This document shows, one piece after another, positions 28,667 to 36,534 of a stretch of DNA of 44,090 nt. Under the pieces are notes generated by a model, which saw nothing but the letters and a program-made list of their open reading frames with translations, did no database searches and was not told the DNA's origin. The DNA is from an uncultured Pelagibacteraceae bacterium (GTDB lineage: Bacteria > Pseudomonadota > Alphaproteobacteria > Pelagibacterales > Pelagibacteraceae): positions 1-44,090 of the forward strand of contig CACNSS010000009.1 in NCBI GenBank assembly GCA_902623215.1, read 5' to 3'. The translations under genes and the position numbers were made by a program. Numbering within the stretch: the first letter of the stretch is position 1; every line of letters begins with the position of its first letter.

Positions 28667-29270
28667 TAAACGAAAAATCATTTATTTATTATCACCTTTA
28701 AAAATTGAAAAAACTTTTTATCAGCATCTGGAATGTGTTTTGAAACAGAAAAGAGTAAGTTTTTTTCAACTAAGACTAAAAAAAGAAAAATTCAGAAAAA
28801 AATTAATAATAGGAAAAAAAATAAAAAAAATTTGTAAAAAATTTAAAGTTAAATTTTTGATCAATGACGATGTTTATTTAGCCAAAAAATTAAATGCCGA
28901 CGGTTGTCATTTGGGTCAGCGCGATATGAAAATCAAAGAAGCAAGAGAAATAATTGGAAATAAAATAATTGGGATAACATGTCATAACTCTATTAAACTA
29001 GCAAAAGTCGCTTTAGAAAATAAAGCCGATTATTTAGCTTTTGGAGCTTTTTATTCAACAAAAACAAAAAAAACAAAATACAGACCACCATTAAATATAT
29101 TAAAAAAAGCTAGAAAGTTAACAAAAACACCTATAGTGGCTATAGGAGGCATAAATTCTAATAACTATAAAAAACTTTTGTTGAATAAAGCTAACTTATT
29201 GGCTATTTCAGGCTACATTTGGAAAAATAGAAAACTTAAACCTTTTGAAGCAATTAAAAAATTTAAATGA
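28656..29270 (+). CDS. thiE: Thiamine-phosphate synthase family protein
   Basis: A 204-residue TIM-barrel protein of the ThiE/TenI family, expected to join HMP-pyrophosphate and thiazole-phosphate to thiamine phosphate. Visible motifs are FFQLRLKKEK, LINDDVYLAKKLNADGCHLGQ, IGITCHN, YLAFGAFYSTKTK and PIVAIGGI. The start is TTG inside the end of fba (11-base overlap) and the stop overlaps efp by 4 bases. The protein is unusually lysine-rich. TenI-like function cannot be excluded, but the DDVYLA and HLGQ motifs favour ThiE. Confidence 0.85.
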   Translation: MRFNKRKIIYLLSPLKIEKTFYQHLECVLKQKRVSFFQLRLKKEKFRKKLIIGKKIKKICKKFKVKFLINDDVYLAKKLNADGCHLGQRDMKIKEAREIIGNKIIGITCHNSIKLAKVALENKADYLAFGAFYSTKTKKTKYRPPLNILKKARKLTKTPIVAIGGINSNNYKKLLLNKANLLAISGYIWKNRKLKPFEAIKKFK

Positions 29271-29827
29271 AGATAAATGCTAGCGAAATAAGAGTGGGTA
29301 TGTTGCTGGAGTATAAAGATGATTTATGGCAAGTTTTAAAAACACAACATGTTAAACCTGGAAAAGGTGGGGCTTTTGCTCAAGTAGAAATGAAAAGTGT
29401 AAATAAAAATACAAAAATAAATGAAAGATTTAGATCAAGTGAGTCTGTGGAGAAAGCATCTTTGGAAGAAATTAGCTTTAATTACTCTTATGAGGATGAA
29501 AGTGATTTTTTTTTTATGAATCCTAAATCTTTCGAACAAATTCAAATAAAAAAAGATTTAGTCGGTGAAAAAGGTAGGCTTTTAACAGAAAACCTCAACG
29601 TATCAATAAGTTTTTATAACGATAAACCAGTTACAATAGATTTACCTAGTCAAGTTAAATGTAAAATTGATACAACAGATGTAGCTTTAAAAGGTCAAAC
29701 GGTTTCTTCCTCATACAAACCTGCAACACTAGATAACGGTTTAAGCATACAGGTCCCACCGTTTATTGAAGCAGGTGATGAGATAATTGTTGATACAAGA
29801 AATTTAGAATACGTCAAAAAAATTTAG
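29267..29827 (+). CDS. efp: Translation elongation factor P
   Basis: The 186-residue factor relieves ribosome stalling at polyproline stretches. Three beta-barrel domains are expected. Domain I carries LKTQHVKPGKGGAFAQV with the loop lysine that is the modification site in many bacteria (KPGKGG, about residues 31-36). Domain III ends in the conserved VPPFIEAGDEIIVDTRNLEYV. It overlaps thiE by 4 bases and precedes suhB by 3. Enzymes for lysine modification are not in the window. Confidence 0.96.
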   Translation: MKINASEIRVGMLLEYKDDLWQVLKTQHVKPGKGGAFAQVEMKSVNKNTKINERFRSSESVEKASLEEISFNYSYEDESDFFFMNPKSFEQIQIKKDLVGEKGRLLTENLNVSISFYNDKPVTIDLPSQVKCKIDTTDVALKGQTVSSSYKPATLDNGLSIQVPPFIEAGDEIIVDTRNLEYVKKI

Positions 29828-29830
29828 AAA

Positions 29831-30571
29831 ATGAACTCGATTTCGGCAAATTTGAATTTGATGATAAAAGCTTGTGAAAAAGCATCTAAAGCACTAATAA
29901 GAGATTTTGGAGAGATTGAAAAACTTCAAGTATCTAAAAAAGGGCCTTCGGATTTTGTAACAAATTCTGATCTAAAAACTGAAAAAATTATAATTGATGA
30001 ATTAACTAAAAGTAGACCAGATTATTCAATTATAAGTGAAGAGAATGGTGAAAAGAAAAATAAAGATAAAAAAAACACTTGGATAATAGATCCAATAGAT
30101 GGGACAGTAAATTTTTTACACGGAATACCACATTTTGCAACTTCCATTGCTTTAAAACGTGAGAGTGAAATTATATCTGGTTTAATTTTTGACCCAATAA
30201 AAAACGAAATGTTTTATGCTGAAAAAAATGGTGGAGCGTATTTGAATAACAAGAGAATTAGGGTATCAAAAAAAAATGATATTAATGAATGCTTATTTGC
30301 TACGAGTGGAACAATTGAAAAAGAAATCGAGCTTTCTTTCAGAAAATCAGGCTCAGCAGCATTGGATATGGCTTACATAGCTTGCGGAAGATATGATGGG
30401 TACTTTCAAAAAAATTTACATTTATGGGATATTGCTGCAGGGCTAATTATTGTGGAAGAGGCTGGAGGTATCATAAATAAAATAGACTTAAGTAATTATA
30501 AAGATATTAAGATAATTGCTTCAACCCCTGATATTAATAAGAAATTAATGGATAAAATAGATAACTTTTAA
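29831..30571 (+). CDS. suhB: Inositol-monophosphatase family protein SuhB
   Basis: A 246-residue lithium-sensitive phosphatase family member. Motif 1, [20 protein letters not shown] (about 88-107), holds the metal ligands; Glu in SIISEENGE and motif 2 [16 protein letters not shown] complete the site. The efp-suhB pairing is conserved in alphaproteobacteria. In other bacteria SuhB also acts in rRNA transcription and folding complexes, so a structural role is possible besides sugar-phosphate hydrolysis. Confidence 0.92.
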   Translation: MNSISANLNLMIKACEKASKALIRDFGEIEKLQVSKKGPSDFVTNSDLKTEKIIIDELTKSRPDYSIISEENGEKKNKDKKNTWIIDPIDGTVNFLHGIPHFATSIALKRESEIISGLIFDPIKNEMFYAEKNGGAYLNNKRIRVSKKNDINECLFATSGTIEKEIELSFRKSGSAALDMAYIACGRYDGYFQKNLHLWDIAAGLIIVEEAGGIINKIDLSNYKDIKIIASTPDINKKLMDKIDNF

Positions 30572-30599
30572 TTGTTTTAGGAAAATCTTTTGTTATAAG
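30572..30599 (+). promoter_or_regulatory. Candidate promoter of rpmE
   Basis: The 35-base gap before rpmE holds TTGTTT (30572-30577), a 16-base spacer and TATAAG (30594-30599). Seven bases then separate the -10 from the ATG at 30607, so transcription would begin at or next to the start codon. No Shine-Dalgarno precedes the ATG, which agrees with a leaderless or very short-leader mRNA. By-eye match only. Confidence 0.42.
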
Positions 30600-30606
30600 T
30601 CACCGA

Positions 30607-30837
30607 ATGAAAAAAAATATACACCCTAAATACCACAAAATTAAAGTTGAAATGACTGATGGATCACAGTTTGAAACTAAATCCACTTGGGGAACTGAGG
30701 GAGATATTCTGAAGTTAGAAATTGATCCAAAATCTCATTCTGCATGGACAGGTGGAAAACAGAAGCTAATGGATAAAGGAAGAATTAGTAAATTTAACAA
30801 AAGATTTCAAAATTTTAAAACACAAAAAAAAAATTAA
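30607..30837 (+). CDS. rpmE: 50S ribosomal protein L31
   Basis: A 76-residue bL31 with the family opening [19 protein letters not shown] and central [23 protein letters not shown] stretch, then the alphaproteobacterial [10 protein letters not shown]. It contains no cysteine, so it is the zinc-independent form. The trcR gene begins immediately after its stop codon, indicating co-transcription. A possible promoter sits just upstream. Confidence 0.95.
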   Translation: MKKNIHPKYHKIKVEMTDGSQFETKSTWGTEGDILKLEIDPKSHSAWTGGKQKLMDKGRISKFNKRFQNFKTQKKN

Positions 30838-31404
30838 ATGTCAAAAGCTCCTTTAATGCCGATGGCAACAGCTGTATGGCTTGTTGAAAATACAACACTA
30901 ACTTTTAAACAAATAGCTGAATTTTGCAATTTACATGAGGTTGAGGTCCAAGGTATTGCGGATGGAGAAGTTGCCAAAGGTATAAAAGCTTATAATCCAA
31001 TTATTACTGGTCAACTTTCGAGAGAAGAGATTGATTTATCCTCTAAAGATCAGAGTAGACCTCTAAACATAAAGAATATTGATGTTGAGATTTCAAATGA
31101 TCAAAAGAAAATTAAGAAATATATTCCATTATCTAAAAGACAAGATAAACCAGACTCTGCCTTATGGCTAATTAAACAACATAACATTTTAAAAGACTCC
31201 CAAATAGCAAGATTAGTGGGTATAACCAAAAATTCTGTTACTTCTATTAGAAATAAAAGTTACTGGAACTACAACAATTTAAATCCAAAGGACCCAGTTG
31301 CGCTCAACCTTTTTTCCCAAAAAGATTTAATTGAAGCTATAGAAAAAGCTGAAAGGAGAATAAAAAGAGAGAAAAAAGAGAAAGATAAAGCCAGATCTAA
31401 ATAA
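30838..31404 (+). CDS. trcR: TrcR-like cell-cycle transcriptional regulator (DUF1013)
   Basis: A 188-residue protein of the alphaproteobacterial DUF1013 family. It begins with the conserved PLMPMATAVWLVENTTLTF then KQIAEFCNLHEVEVQGIADGE; a second, related helix-turn-helix-like stretch occurs at about 120-150 (SALWLIKQHNILKDSQIARLVG followed by TKNSVTSIR). TrcR is described as an RNA-polymerase-associated, essential cell-cycle regulator in Caulobacter relatives. The gene abuts rpmE with no gap and lies upstream of rpsU. The C-terminus is a basic tail. Confidence 0.88.
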   Translation: MSKAPLMPMATAVWLVENTTLTFKQIAEFCNLHEVEVQGIADGEVAKGIKAYNPIITGQLSREEIDLSSKDQSRPLNIKNIDVEISNDQKKIKKYIPLSKRQDKPDSALWLIKQHNILKDSQIARLVGITKNSVTSIRNKSYWNYNNLNPKDPVALNLFSQKDLIEAIEKAERRIKREKKEKDKARSK

Positions 31405-31444
31405 TGAGTATAATTAAATATAAAATTCATAGACATAAAATTAT

Positions 31445-31474
31445 AAAAATGCTATCCCAGCATCTTTTTGGAGG
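31445..31474 (+). promoter_or_regulatory. Hairpin and strong ribosome-binding site before rpsU
   Basis: ATGCT (31449-31453) and AGCAT (31459-31463) pair around loop ATCCC; an outer A/T pairing of AAAA with TTTTT continues past a single C. The T run ends directly against GGAGG (31470-31474), the strongest Shine-Dalgarno in the window, placed 5 bases before the ATT codon at 31480. The hairpin could be a weak terminator after trcR or a leader structure controlling S21 synthesis. Confidence 0.6.
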
Positions 31475-31479
31475 TATTT

Positions 31480-31674
31480 ATTAAAATAGAAGTCAAAGAT
31501 AATAATATTGAGCAAGCTCTCAGAGTTTTAAAGAGAAAACTTCAGAGAGATGGTTTTTTTAAAGTTATAAAACTAAAGAACACTTACGAAAAACCCTCAG
31601 AAAAAAAGAAAAGAATTTTACAAGAAAATATTAAAAGAGTTAAAAAACTAAATAAACTCAAAAATAGAATTTAG
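31480..31674 (+). CDS. rpsU: 30S ribosomal protein S21, apparent ATT start
   Basis: A 64-residue basic protein matching bS21: (M)KIEVKDNNIEQAL, RVLKRKLQRDGFF, and YEKPSEKKKR, followed by a Lys/Arg helix. S21 joins the small subunit near the anti-Shine-Dalgarno and aids initiation. No ATG or GTG is available. A TTG at 31468 lies within the hairpin and overlaps GGAGG, so it cannot use that site. ATT at 31480 is 5 bases behind GGAGG and gives the exact family N-terminus; it is preferred. An initiator tRNA gene follows 6 bases after the stop. Confidence 0.85.
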   Translation: MKIEVKDNNIEQALRVLKRKLQRDGFFKVIKLKNTYEKPSEKKKRILQENIKRVKKLNKLKNRI

Positions 31675-31680
31675 TGATAT

Positions 31681-31757
<77 letters not shown>

Positions 31758-31762
31758 ATCTT

Positions 31763-32461
31763 TTATATTTTAAATCTGGATTTTTTACTGTCTTGCAAAA
31801 AGGTTTTGACTGTCTCTAAAGTTAATTGATTAAATGTTTTACCAAATTTTTCAATCTTGTTAATTATTGATGGTGGTACTGTTATAATCTGACAACCTAA
31901 TTGTTTTGCTTGTATATAATTATAAGGCTCTCTTACACTAGCCCATAAAATTTCAACATTTTTATATTTTTTTGCAAATTGAATACTTTTAACAAACTGT
32001 GGCACAGGATCTTTACCAGTATCACCTGCTCTTCCAGCAAAGATGGAAATTATTACTTTTGTATTTTTATTAATTTGTTTTAAAATTTTTTTTGTTTGGT
32101 TTGAAGTATAAACTGCTGTAATATTTAATTTTATGTTCTGATTGTTAAGTTCTCTAATAACTTTTCCTGTAAACTGATTTTTTGAGTTAACAACTGGGAC
32201 TTTTACAAACACATTCCTGCCCCAAGTATTTATCTTTATACCCTGCTTAATCATTGATTGATCATCATCTGCAAAAACCTCAAATGAAACAGGTTTTTTT
32301 TTACATATCTTTAATATTTGTTTCGAATATTCTTCATAACTTTTTGCACCCGCATTTCTCATCAAGCTGGGGTTTGTTGTGAAGCCTTCTACAATTTTAT
32401 TCTTATTATATTCTTTGATTAATTTTAAGTCAGCGATATCACAGAAAATTTTAATGCTCAT
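31763..32461 (-). CDS. tal: Transaldolase (TalC-like small class)
   Basis: A 232-residue TIM barrel that transfers dihydroxyacetone units in the pentose-phosphate pathway. It shows IFCDIADL with the catalytic Asp, VEGFTTNPSLM, the Schiff-base Lys87 in NVFVKVPVV, LNITAVYTSNQ and ISIFAGRAGDTG. This is the small transaldolase / fructose-6-phosphate aldolase subfamily; residues alone do not settle which. It lies 6 bases after pntB and is last in the minus-strand unit. It complements tkt on the other side of the window. Confidence 0.9.
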   Translation of the reverse strand: MSIKIFCDIADLKLIKEYNKNKIVEGFTTNPSLMRNAGAKSYEEYSKQILKICKKKPVSFEVFADDDQSMIKQGIKINTWGRNVFVKVPVVNSKNQFTGKVIRELNNQNIKLNITAVYTSNQTKKILKQINKNTKVIISIFAGRAGDTGKDPVPQFVKSIQFAKKYKNVEILWASVREPYNYIQAKQLGCQIITVPPSIINKIEKFGKTFNQLTLETVKTFLQDSKKSRFKI

Positions 32462-32467
32462 TTAATT

Positions 32468-33865
32468 TTATAAATTTTTTGTAATATCTTCAGTCATTTT
32501 TTTTGCGTCTGCGAATAACATTAAAGTGTTTTCTTTATAGAAAAGATCATTGTCAATACCTGCATATCCAGGAGACAAACTTCTTTTAACAAATAATACA
32601 GATTTACATTTCTCTACATCGAGGACTGGCATGCCATAAATTGGACTTTGAGGATCAGTTTTAGCAACAGGATTAGTAACATCATTAGCACCAATAACAA
32701 AAGCAACATCTGCATTTGCAAAATCATTGTTTATTTCCTCTAATTCGAAAACTTCATCGTAAGGCACATTTGCTTCTGCTAATAAAACATTCATATGTCC
32801 TGGCATTCTTCCAGCAACAGGATGTATAGCGTAAGAAACTTTTATATCATTTTTTTTTAAGGTATCTACCATTTCCCTAAGGGCATGCTGAGCTTGAGCA
32901 ACAGCCATTCCATAACCTGGGACAATTATAACGGATGAGGCATTTTTCATCAAAAAAGCTGCATCATCTGCATTTCCACTTTTTACTGGTCTCTGCTCTT
33001 TGGATGAGTTATTAGCTACTTCATCTGTACCACCAAACCCACCTAAAATTACATTGAAAAAAGAACGGTTCATACCCTTGCACATTATGTAAGACAAAAT
33101 CGCACCAGAGGACCCCACAAGAGCTCCTGTAATTATTAGGGCGGTATTTTCCAAAGTAAAACCAATTCCAGCTGCAGCCCAACCTGAGTAAGAGTTTAAC
33201 ATTGAAATTACCACTGGCATATCTGCTCCACCGATTGGAATAATCAAGAGAAATCCAATTAAAAAAGAAACAATAAGTAATATCCAAAACATATTTGATG
33301 ATTGAGTTGAACATAATAGATAAATTAGAACAATTATTGAAATAAGAATTATTGCATTAAGAGGGTGCTGACCTTTAAATGTAATTGGTGATCCGGACAT
33401 AATCCCTTGTAATTTTAAAAAAGCAATTATAGATCCTGAAAATGTTATAGCTCCAACTGCTGCTCCAATTGACATTTCAATTAAGCTTCCAAGTTTGATA
33501 TTTCCTGGTGAGCCAAGATTGAAGGCTGTAGGATTTAAAAAAGCAGCTATAGCGACAAAAACTGCAGCCAAACCCACTAAACTGTGAAAACCCGCGACTA
33601 ACTCTGGCATTGCTGTCATTGGAATTTTGTAGGCTATAAAAGCTCCAATTGTCCCTCCAACTAATATAAATAATATAACAAAAACAAATCCACTAGAAAA
33701 ATTTCCAATTGATAAAAAAGTTACTGTAACAGCTATAATCATTCCCAAAATTCCAAACAAGTTTCCTTGTCTAGACGTCTCTGGAGATGATAACCCTCTC
33801 AAAGCTAGAATAAATAATACTCCAGAAATTAAGTAAAAAATTGCGGATAAATTTGGTGAAATCAT
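32468..33865 (-). CDS. pntB: NAD(P) transhydrogenase subunit beta
   Basis: A 465-residue protein combining about nine membrane helices (1-270) with the NADP(H)-binding domain III (about 290-465). Domain III shows VIIVPGYGMAVAQAQHALREM, YAIHPVAGRMPGHMNVLLAEA, VIGANDVTNP and KRSLSPGYAGIDN, all standard. The enzyme couples proton entry to NADPH formation from NADH. It overlaps the pntA2 stop by 1 base. In an organism predicted to use NADP in GAPDH, it would balance the two pools. Confidence 0.96.
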   Translation of the reverse strand: MISPNLSAIFYLISGVLFILALRGLSSPETSRQGNLFGILGMIIAVTVTFLSIGNFSSGFVFVILFILVGGTIGAFIAYKIPMTAMPELVAGFHSLVGLAAVFVAIAAFLNPTAFNLGSPGNIKLGSLIEMSIGAAVGAITFSGSIIAFLKLQGIMSGSPITFKGQHPLNAIILISIIVLIYLLCSTQSSNMFWILLIVSFLIGFLLIIPIGGADMPVVISMLNSYSGWAAAGIGFTLENTALIITGALVGSSGAILSYIMCKGMNRSFFNVILGGFGGTDEVANNSSKEQRPVKSGNADDAAFLMKNASSVIIVPGYGMAVAQAQHALREMVDTLKKNDIKVSYAIHPVAGRMPGHMNVLLAEANVPYDEVFELEEINNDFANADVAFVIGANDVTNPVAKTDPQSPIYGMPVLDVEKCKSVLFVKRSLSPGYAGIDNDLFYKENTLMLFADAKKMTEDITKNL

Positions 33866-34173
33866 TATTTTTCTTTTTTCTTTTTCTTGTACATGGCTAA
33901 CATTCTTTGTGTAACAAGAAATCCACCAAAAATATTTATTGCTGCTAAAGCAATAGCTAAAAAACCAAAAACACTTGAGGTGTTAAAAATACTTTGAGAG
34001 TTTCCAGATAGCCCTGCAATAATTGCTCCAACAATTATTACTGAGGATATAGCATTTGTAACTGACATCAATGGTGTATGTAAGGAAGGAGTAACACTCC
34101 AAACAACATAATAACCAACAAAAATTGATAGAATAAATATACTTAATCTAAATATTAAAGGATCTATTTCCAT
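33865..34173 (-). CDS. pntAB: NAD(P) transhydrogenase subunit alpha, membrane part (PntA2)
   Basis: A 102-residue protein with three to four membrane helices, corresponding to the C-terminal membrane domain that is fused in E. coli PntA. The stretch GYYVVWSVTPSLHTPLMSVTNAISSVIIVGA is typical, with LHTPLMSVTNAIS as its most conserved part. The separate alpha-1/alpha-2/beta arrangement is the normal alphaproteobacterial form. It lies 6 bases after pntA1 and overlaps pntB by 1 base. The C-terminus is a short Lys-rich tail. Confidence 0.94.
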   Translation of the reverse strand: MEIDPLIFRLSIFILSIFVGYYVVWSVTPSLHTPLMSVTNAISSVIIVGAIIAGLSGNSQSIFNTSSVFGFLAIALAAINIFGGFLVTQRMLAMYKKKKKEK

Positions 34174-34179
34174 TTTTTT

Positions 34180-35268
34180 TTATCTTACAATAGTTTTACT
34201 TATTATTTCATCCTCTAAATTAATGTTAATTATTTTTTTTTCTTTATCGTATAAATTTTGAACAAAGTTAAATACATTCTTAGCATATAAATTGGATGCT
34301 GAGACTGGTAATCTGTTTAAAATATTACTTTCTCCCATAATTTTTACACCATTTTTTTCAACAATTTTATCAGCTTCTGTAAAAGCTGTATTGCCTCCCT
34401 GAACAGCTGCTAAATCATATACTACAGATCCAGGCTGCATATTCTTTATCATATAATCTTTAATTATTAATGGGGCTTTTTTTCCAGGTATCAAAGCTGT
34501 ACATATTACAATATCTATTTTTTTTAACGTTTCTGCTAGTAGCTCTTCTTGTTTTTTTTTAAAATCATCAGAGGCTTCTTTTGCGTAGCCTCCTTCAGTT
34601 TCTAGATTTTCTGCCCCCTCAACAGTTAAAAATTTTCCTCCTAGACTCTCAACTTGCTCTTTAGATGCCATCCTTACATCCGTGCCAAATACTATAGCAC
34701 CCATTCTTTTTGCTGTTGCGACAGCTTGAAGTCCTGCAACACCAGCACCAACTACCAAAACTTTTGCAGCTGGTATTGTTCCAGCAGCCGTCATCATCAT
34801 AGGTATTGCCTTCTCAAAATTTGCAAATGACTCAACAACCGCCTTATATCCTGCAAGATTTGCTTGAGAAGATAATATATCCATCGATTGAGCTCTTGTT
34901 ATTCTTGGCAAAAGTTCTAGCGAAAAAATATTAACTTTTTTATTTGCTAAAGACTGAAGTTTTTCTTTGTTTTCATATGGATTAAATACCCCAATTAGTG
35001 TCTTATTATCACTTATTAAAGAAAGTTTTTCATCTGATAAAATTCCTAATTGGACTATAAGATCTGAATTCTTTAAAATTTCCGTCTTGTCTTTAGAAAA
35101 TTTTACCCCAAAGTCAGAATAATCTTTATCTTGAATACCTAAGTGCAAACCATAATTTTCAATTAAAGATATTTCAAAGCCTAAGGAAATATATTTTTTT
35201 GCAATCTCTGGAGTTATAGCTATTCTTTTTTCTATGCTTTGATTTTCTGATATAGAACCGATTAACAT
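34180..35268 (-). CDS. pntAA: NAD(P) transhydrogenase subunit alpha part 1 (soluble NAD domain)
   Basis: A 362-residue soluble NAD(H)-binding subunit related to alanine dehydrogenase. It shows the N-terminal ENQSIEKRIAITPEI, the RITRAQSMDILSSQANLAGYKAV block (core RAQSMDILSSQANLAG), the Rossmann motif VLVVGAGVAGLQAVATAKRMGA near 170-190, FGTDVR and IPGKKAPLII. Together with PntA2 and PntB it forms the proton-translocating transhydrogenase. It starts 9 bases after the small oxidase-subunit gene. Confidence 0.96.
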   Translation of the reverse strand: MLIGSISENQSIEKRIAITPEIAKKYISLGFEISLIENYGLHLGIQDKDYSDFGVKFSKDKTEILKNSDLIVQLGILSDEKLSLISDNKTLIGVFNPYENKEKLQSLANKKVNIFSLELLPRITRAQSMDILSSQANLAGYKAVVESFANFEKAIPMMMTAAGTIPAAKVLVVGAGVAGLQAVATAKRMGAIVFGTDVRMASKEQVESLGGKFLTVEGAENLETEGGYAKEASDDFKKKQEELLAETLKKIDIVICTALIPGKKAPLIIKDYMIKNMQPGSVVYDLAAVQGGNTAFTEADKIVEKNGVKIMGESNILNRLPVSASNLYAKNVFNFVQNLYDKEKKIININLEDEIISKTIVR

Positions 35269-35277
35269 TAAATAATC

Positions 35278-35388
35278 TTACAACAAGAATATTGCCATTA
35301 AAACTAAAACGATTATAATAGCGACAGTTCCCCACAGCACGAATTTTGTAAAATTATTCCAAGTATTTTTGTGGTCTTGATTGTCCAT
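35278..35388 (-). CDS. aa3-type cytochrome c oxidase subunit IV-like small membrane protein
   Basis: A 36-residue protein: a short polar N-terminus (MDNQDHKNTW), the aromatic turn NNFTKFVLWG, then one membrane helix (TVAIIIVLVLMAIFLL). Length, the single helix and its position immediately upstream of pntA1 match the bacterial aa3-type oxidase subunit IV family found at this place in many alphaproteobacteria. It starts 5 bases after the rpmJ stop. Too small for most automatic gene finders; its main oxidase partners are elsewhere in the genome. Confidence 0.82.
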   Translation of the reverse strand: MDNQDHKNTWNNFTKFVLWGTVAIIIVLVLMAIFLL

Positions 35389-35393
35389 AATAA

Positions 35394-35519
35394 CTACTTT
35401 TGTCTAGCTTTAAATTTTGGATTAGTTTTGTTTATTATATAAACTCTTCCTCTTCTTCTTACAAGTTTCGAATTAAGATCTCTTTTTTTTATAGACTTTA
35501 ATGAACTTTTTATTTTCAT
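35394..35519 (-). CDS. rpmJ: 50S ribosomal protein L36
   Basis: A 41-residue basic protein: [14 protein letters not shown], then [22 protein letters not shown], matching the alphaproteobacterial bL36. It has no cysteine or histidine, so it is the zinc-free form. Its ATG overlaps the epimerase TGA in an ATGA junction, which suggests translational coupling to the upstream gene. It stands at the head of the conserved block leading into the oxidase small subunit and pnt genes. Confidence 0.95.
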   Translation of the reverse strand: MKIKSSLKSIKKRDLNSKLVRRRGRVYIINKTNPKFKARQK

Positions 35520-36403
35520 AAATTTCTTGTCTTAATAAACGAAGATATATAATCTTTCAAATCTATTTTACCAAATTTGCGAATAATATGATTTTTTTGT
35601 GACATTTTAGTTAAAGCTGAGGCATATCTTTCTCCTAATCTAGGTTTTAAATAGATAATCTTTGTGTCAAACATTTTGGCAACGTTATTAATTGAATAAG
35701 ATTTTTTGTGTGAAATACTGTAGTGACTTGATTTATTTTTTTTCCAAGCTTGAAAGCAAACTTCAATTGTGTCTTTTATATGTGTAAATCTTCTAGTTTG
35801 CGATCCAGGTTTTACTACGGTTAGAGGTTTTTTATTTTCATAAAGATTTTCAAAAATTCCTATTACAGTAGCCATTTTACCTTTTTTTATTTGTTTAGGA
35901 CCATAAACATTATAAAAATAGATCACCTCAAATTTAAAATTAAACCATTTTTTCAAATTTTCTAATAATTCTAAGTTTTTTGATTTAGTAAAAGCGTAAG
36001 GTGAAAGATTTTTATCTTTTCCTAAATTTCCCAAACTTGCAGAAGTTGCTGAATAGACTAACTTTATTTTATTATCTAAACAGAATTTAAAAACTGCTTT
36101 AGTGCCTATTGTATTTGAGTCATAACATTTATCAAAATAATTAAAGCTTTGGTATATTCTTGCAAATTCACCAAAATGAAAAATGGTATGAATTTTTTTT
36201 CTTAATTTAGCTAATTTATAATTTATTTTTGAGGTCTCCAATTTTAGATATTTTACTCTTTTATTTTTAAAATGGTTTTTTTTAGATCCTGTTGAATAAT
36301 TATCTATACTAATAATATTTTTATTAGTTTTCTTAAGAAAATATTCAATAAGATTTGAACCAACAAATCCAGCTCCACCAGTTACTACAATGATATTTTT
36401 CAT
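35516..36403 (-). CDS. NAD-dependent sugar epimerase/dehydratase (extended SDR)
   Basis: A 295-residue extended short-chain dehydrogenase from the ATG at 36403. It shows the Rossmann motif [11 protein letters not shown], the acidic residue in SIDNYSTG for NAD, HFGEFAR, the active-site [10 protein letters not shown], and the YxxxK pair in [10 protein letters not shown], then FYNVYGP and [10 protein letters not shown]. It resembles UDP-glucose 4-epimerase/WbpP-type enzymes; the substrate is uncertain. The ATG is 8 bases from the 5S rRNA 3' end, and the TGA overlaps the rpmJ start. An upstream in-frame start at 36457 would lie inside 5S rRNA and is rejected. Confidence 0.88.
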   Translation of the reverse strand: MKNIIVVTGGAGFVGSNLIEYFLKKTNKNIISIDNYSTGSKKNHFKNKRVKYLKLETSKINYKLAKLRKKIHTIFHFGEFARIYQSFNYFDKCYDSNTIGTKAVFKFCLDNKIKLVYSATSASLGNLGKDKNLSPYAFTKSKNLELLENLKKWFNFKFEVIYFYNVYGPKQIKKGKMATVIGIFENLYENKKPLTVVKPGSQTRRFTHIKDTIEVCFQAWKKNKSSHYSISHKKSYSINNVAKMFDTKIIYLKPRLGERYASALTKMSQKNHIIRKFGKIDLKDYISSFIKTRNL

Positions 36404-36411
36404 TAGATAAA

Positions 36412-36529
36412 AGCCTGGCAACGTCCTACTCTTCCGTGTCTTAAGACAAAGTACCATTGGCGCAGAAAGGCTTGACTTCCGAGTTCGGAATGGGATCGGG
36501 TATTACACTTTCGCAATAATCACCAGGCG
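36412..36529 (-). rRNA. rrf: 5S ribosomal RNA
   Basis: On the minus strand the conserved 5S elements are seen in order: GCCTGGTG at the 5' end, CCCGATCCCATTCCGAACTC, the loop with GCGCCAATGGTACT, TCTTAAGAC, GGAAGAGTAGG and the 3' GCCAGGC pairing with GCCTGG. Length is about 118 bases; the exact ends are within 1-2 bases. It is not preceded by 23S within the window; instead a polysaccharide cluster lies upstream. A dedicated promoter is visible next to it, and a coding gene follows 8 bases after it. Confidence 0.96.
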
Positions 36530-36534
36530 TCATT

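Noticed and set aside
31405..31444. TATAAT at 31409-31414 as the rpsU promoter.
   Set aside because: No recognisable -35 lies 16-18 bases upstream, and rpsU may be transcribed from rpmE-trcR; left unannotated.
31468..31479. TTG start for S21, giving four extra residues (MEVF).
   Set aside because: The TTG overlaps the GGAGG ribosome-binding site and the preceding hairpin, and the extra residues do not fit the family N-terminus.
36404..36457. An 18-codon N-terminal extension of the epimerase starting at 36457.
   Set aside because: It lies within the 5S rRNA gene, and the Rossmann motif begins right after the internal Met at 36403, so the extension is an artefact of an open frame through rRNA.
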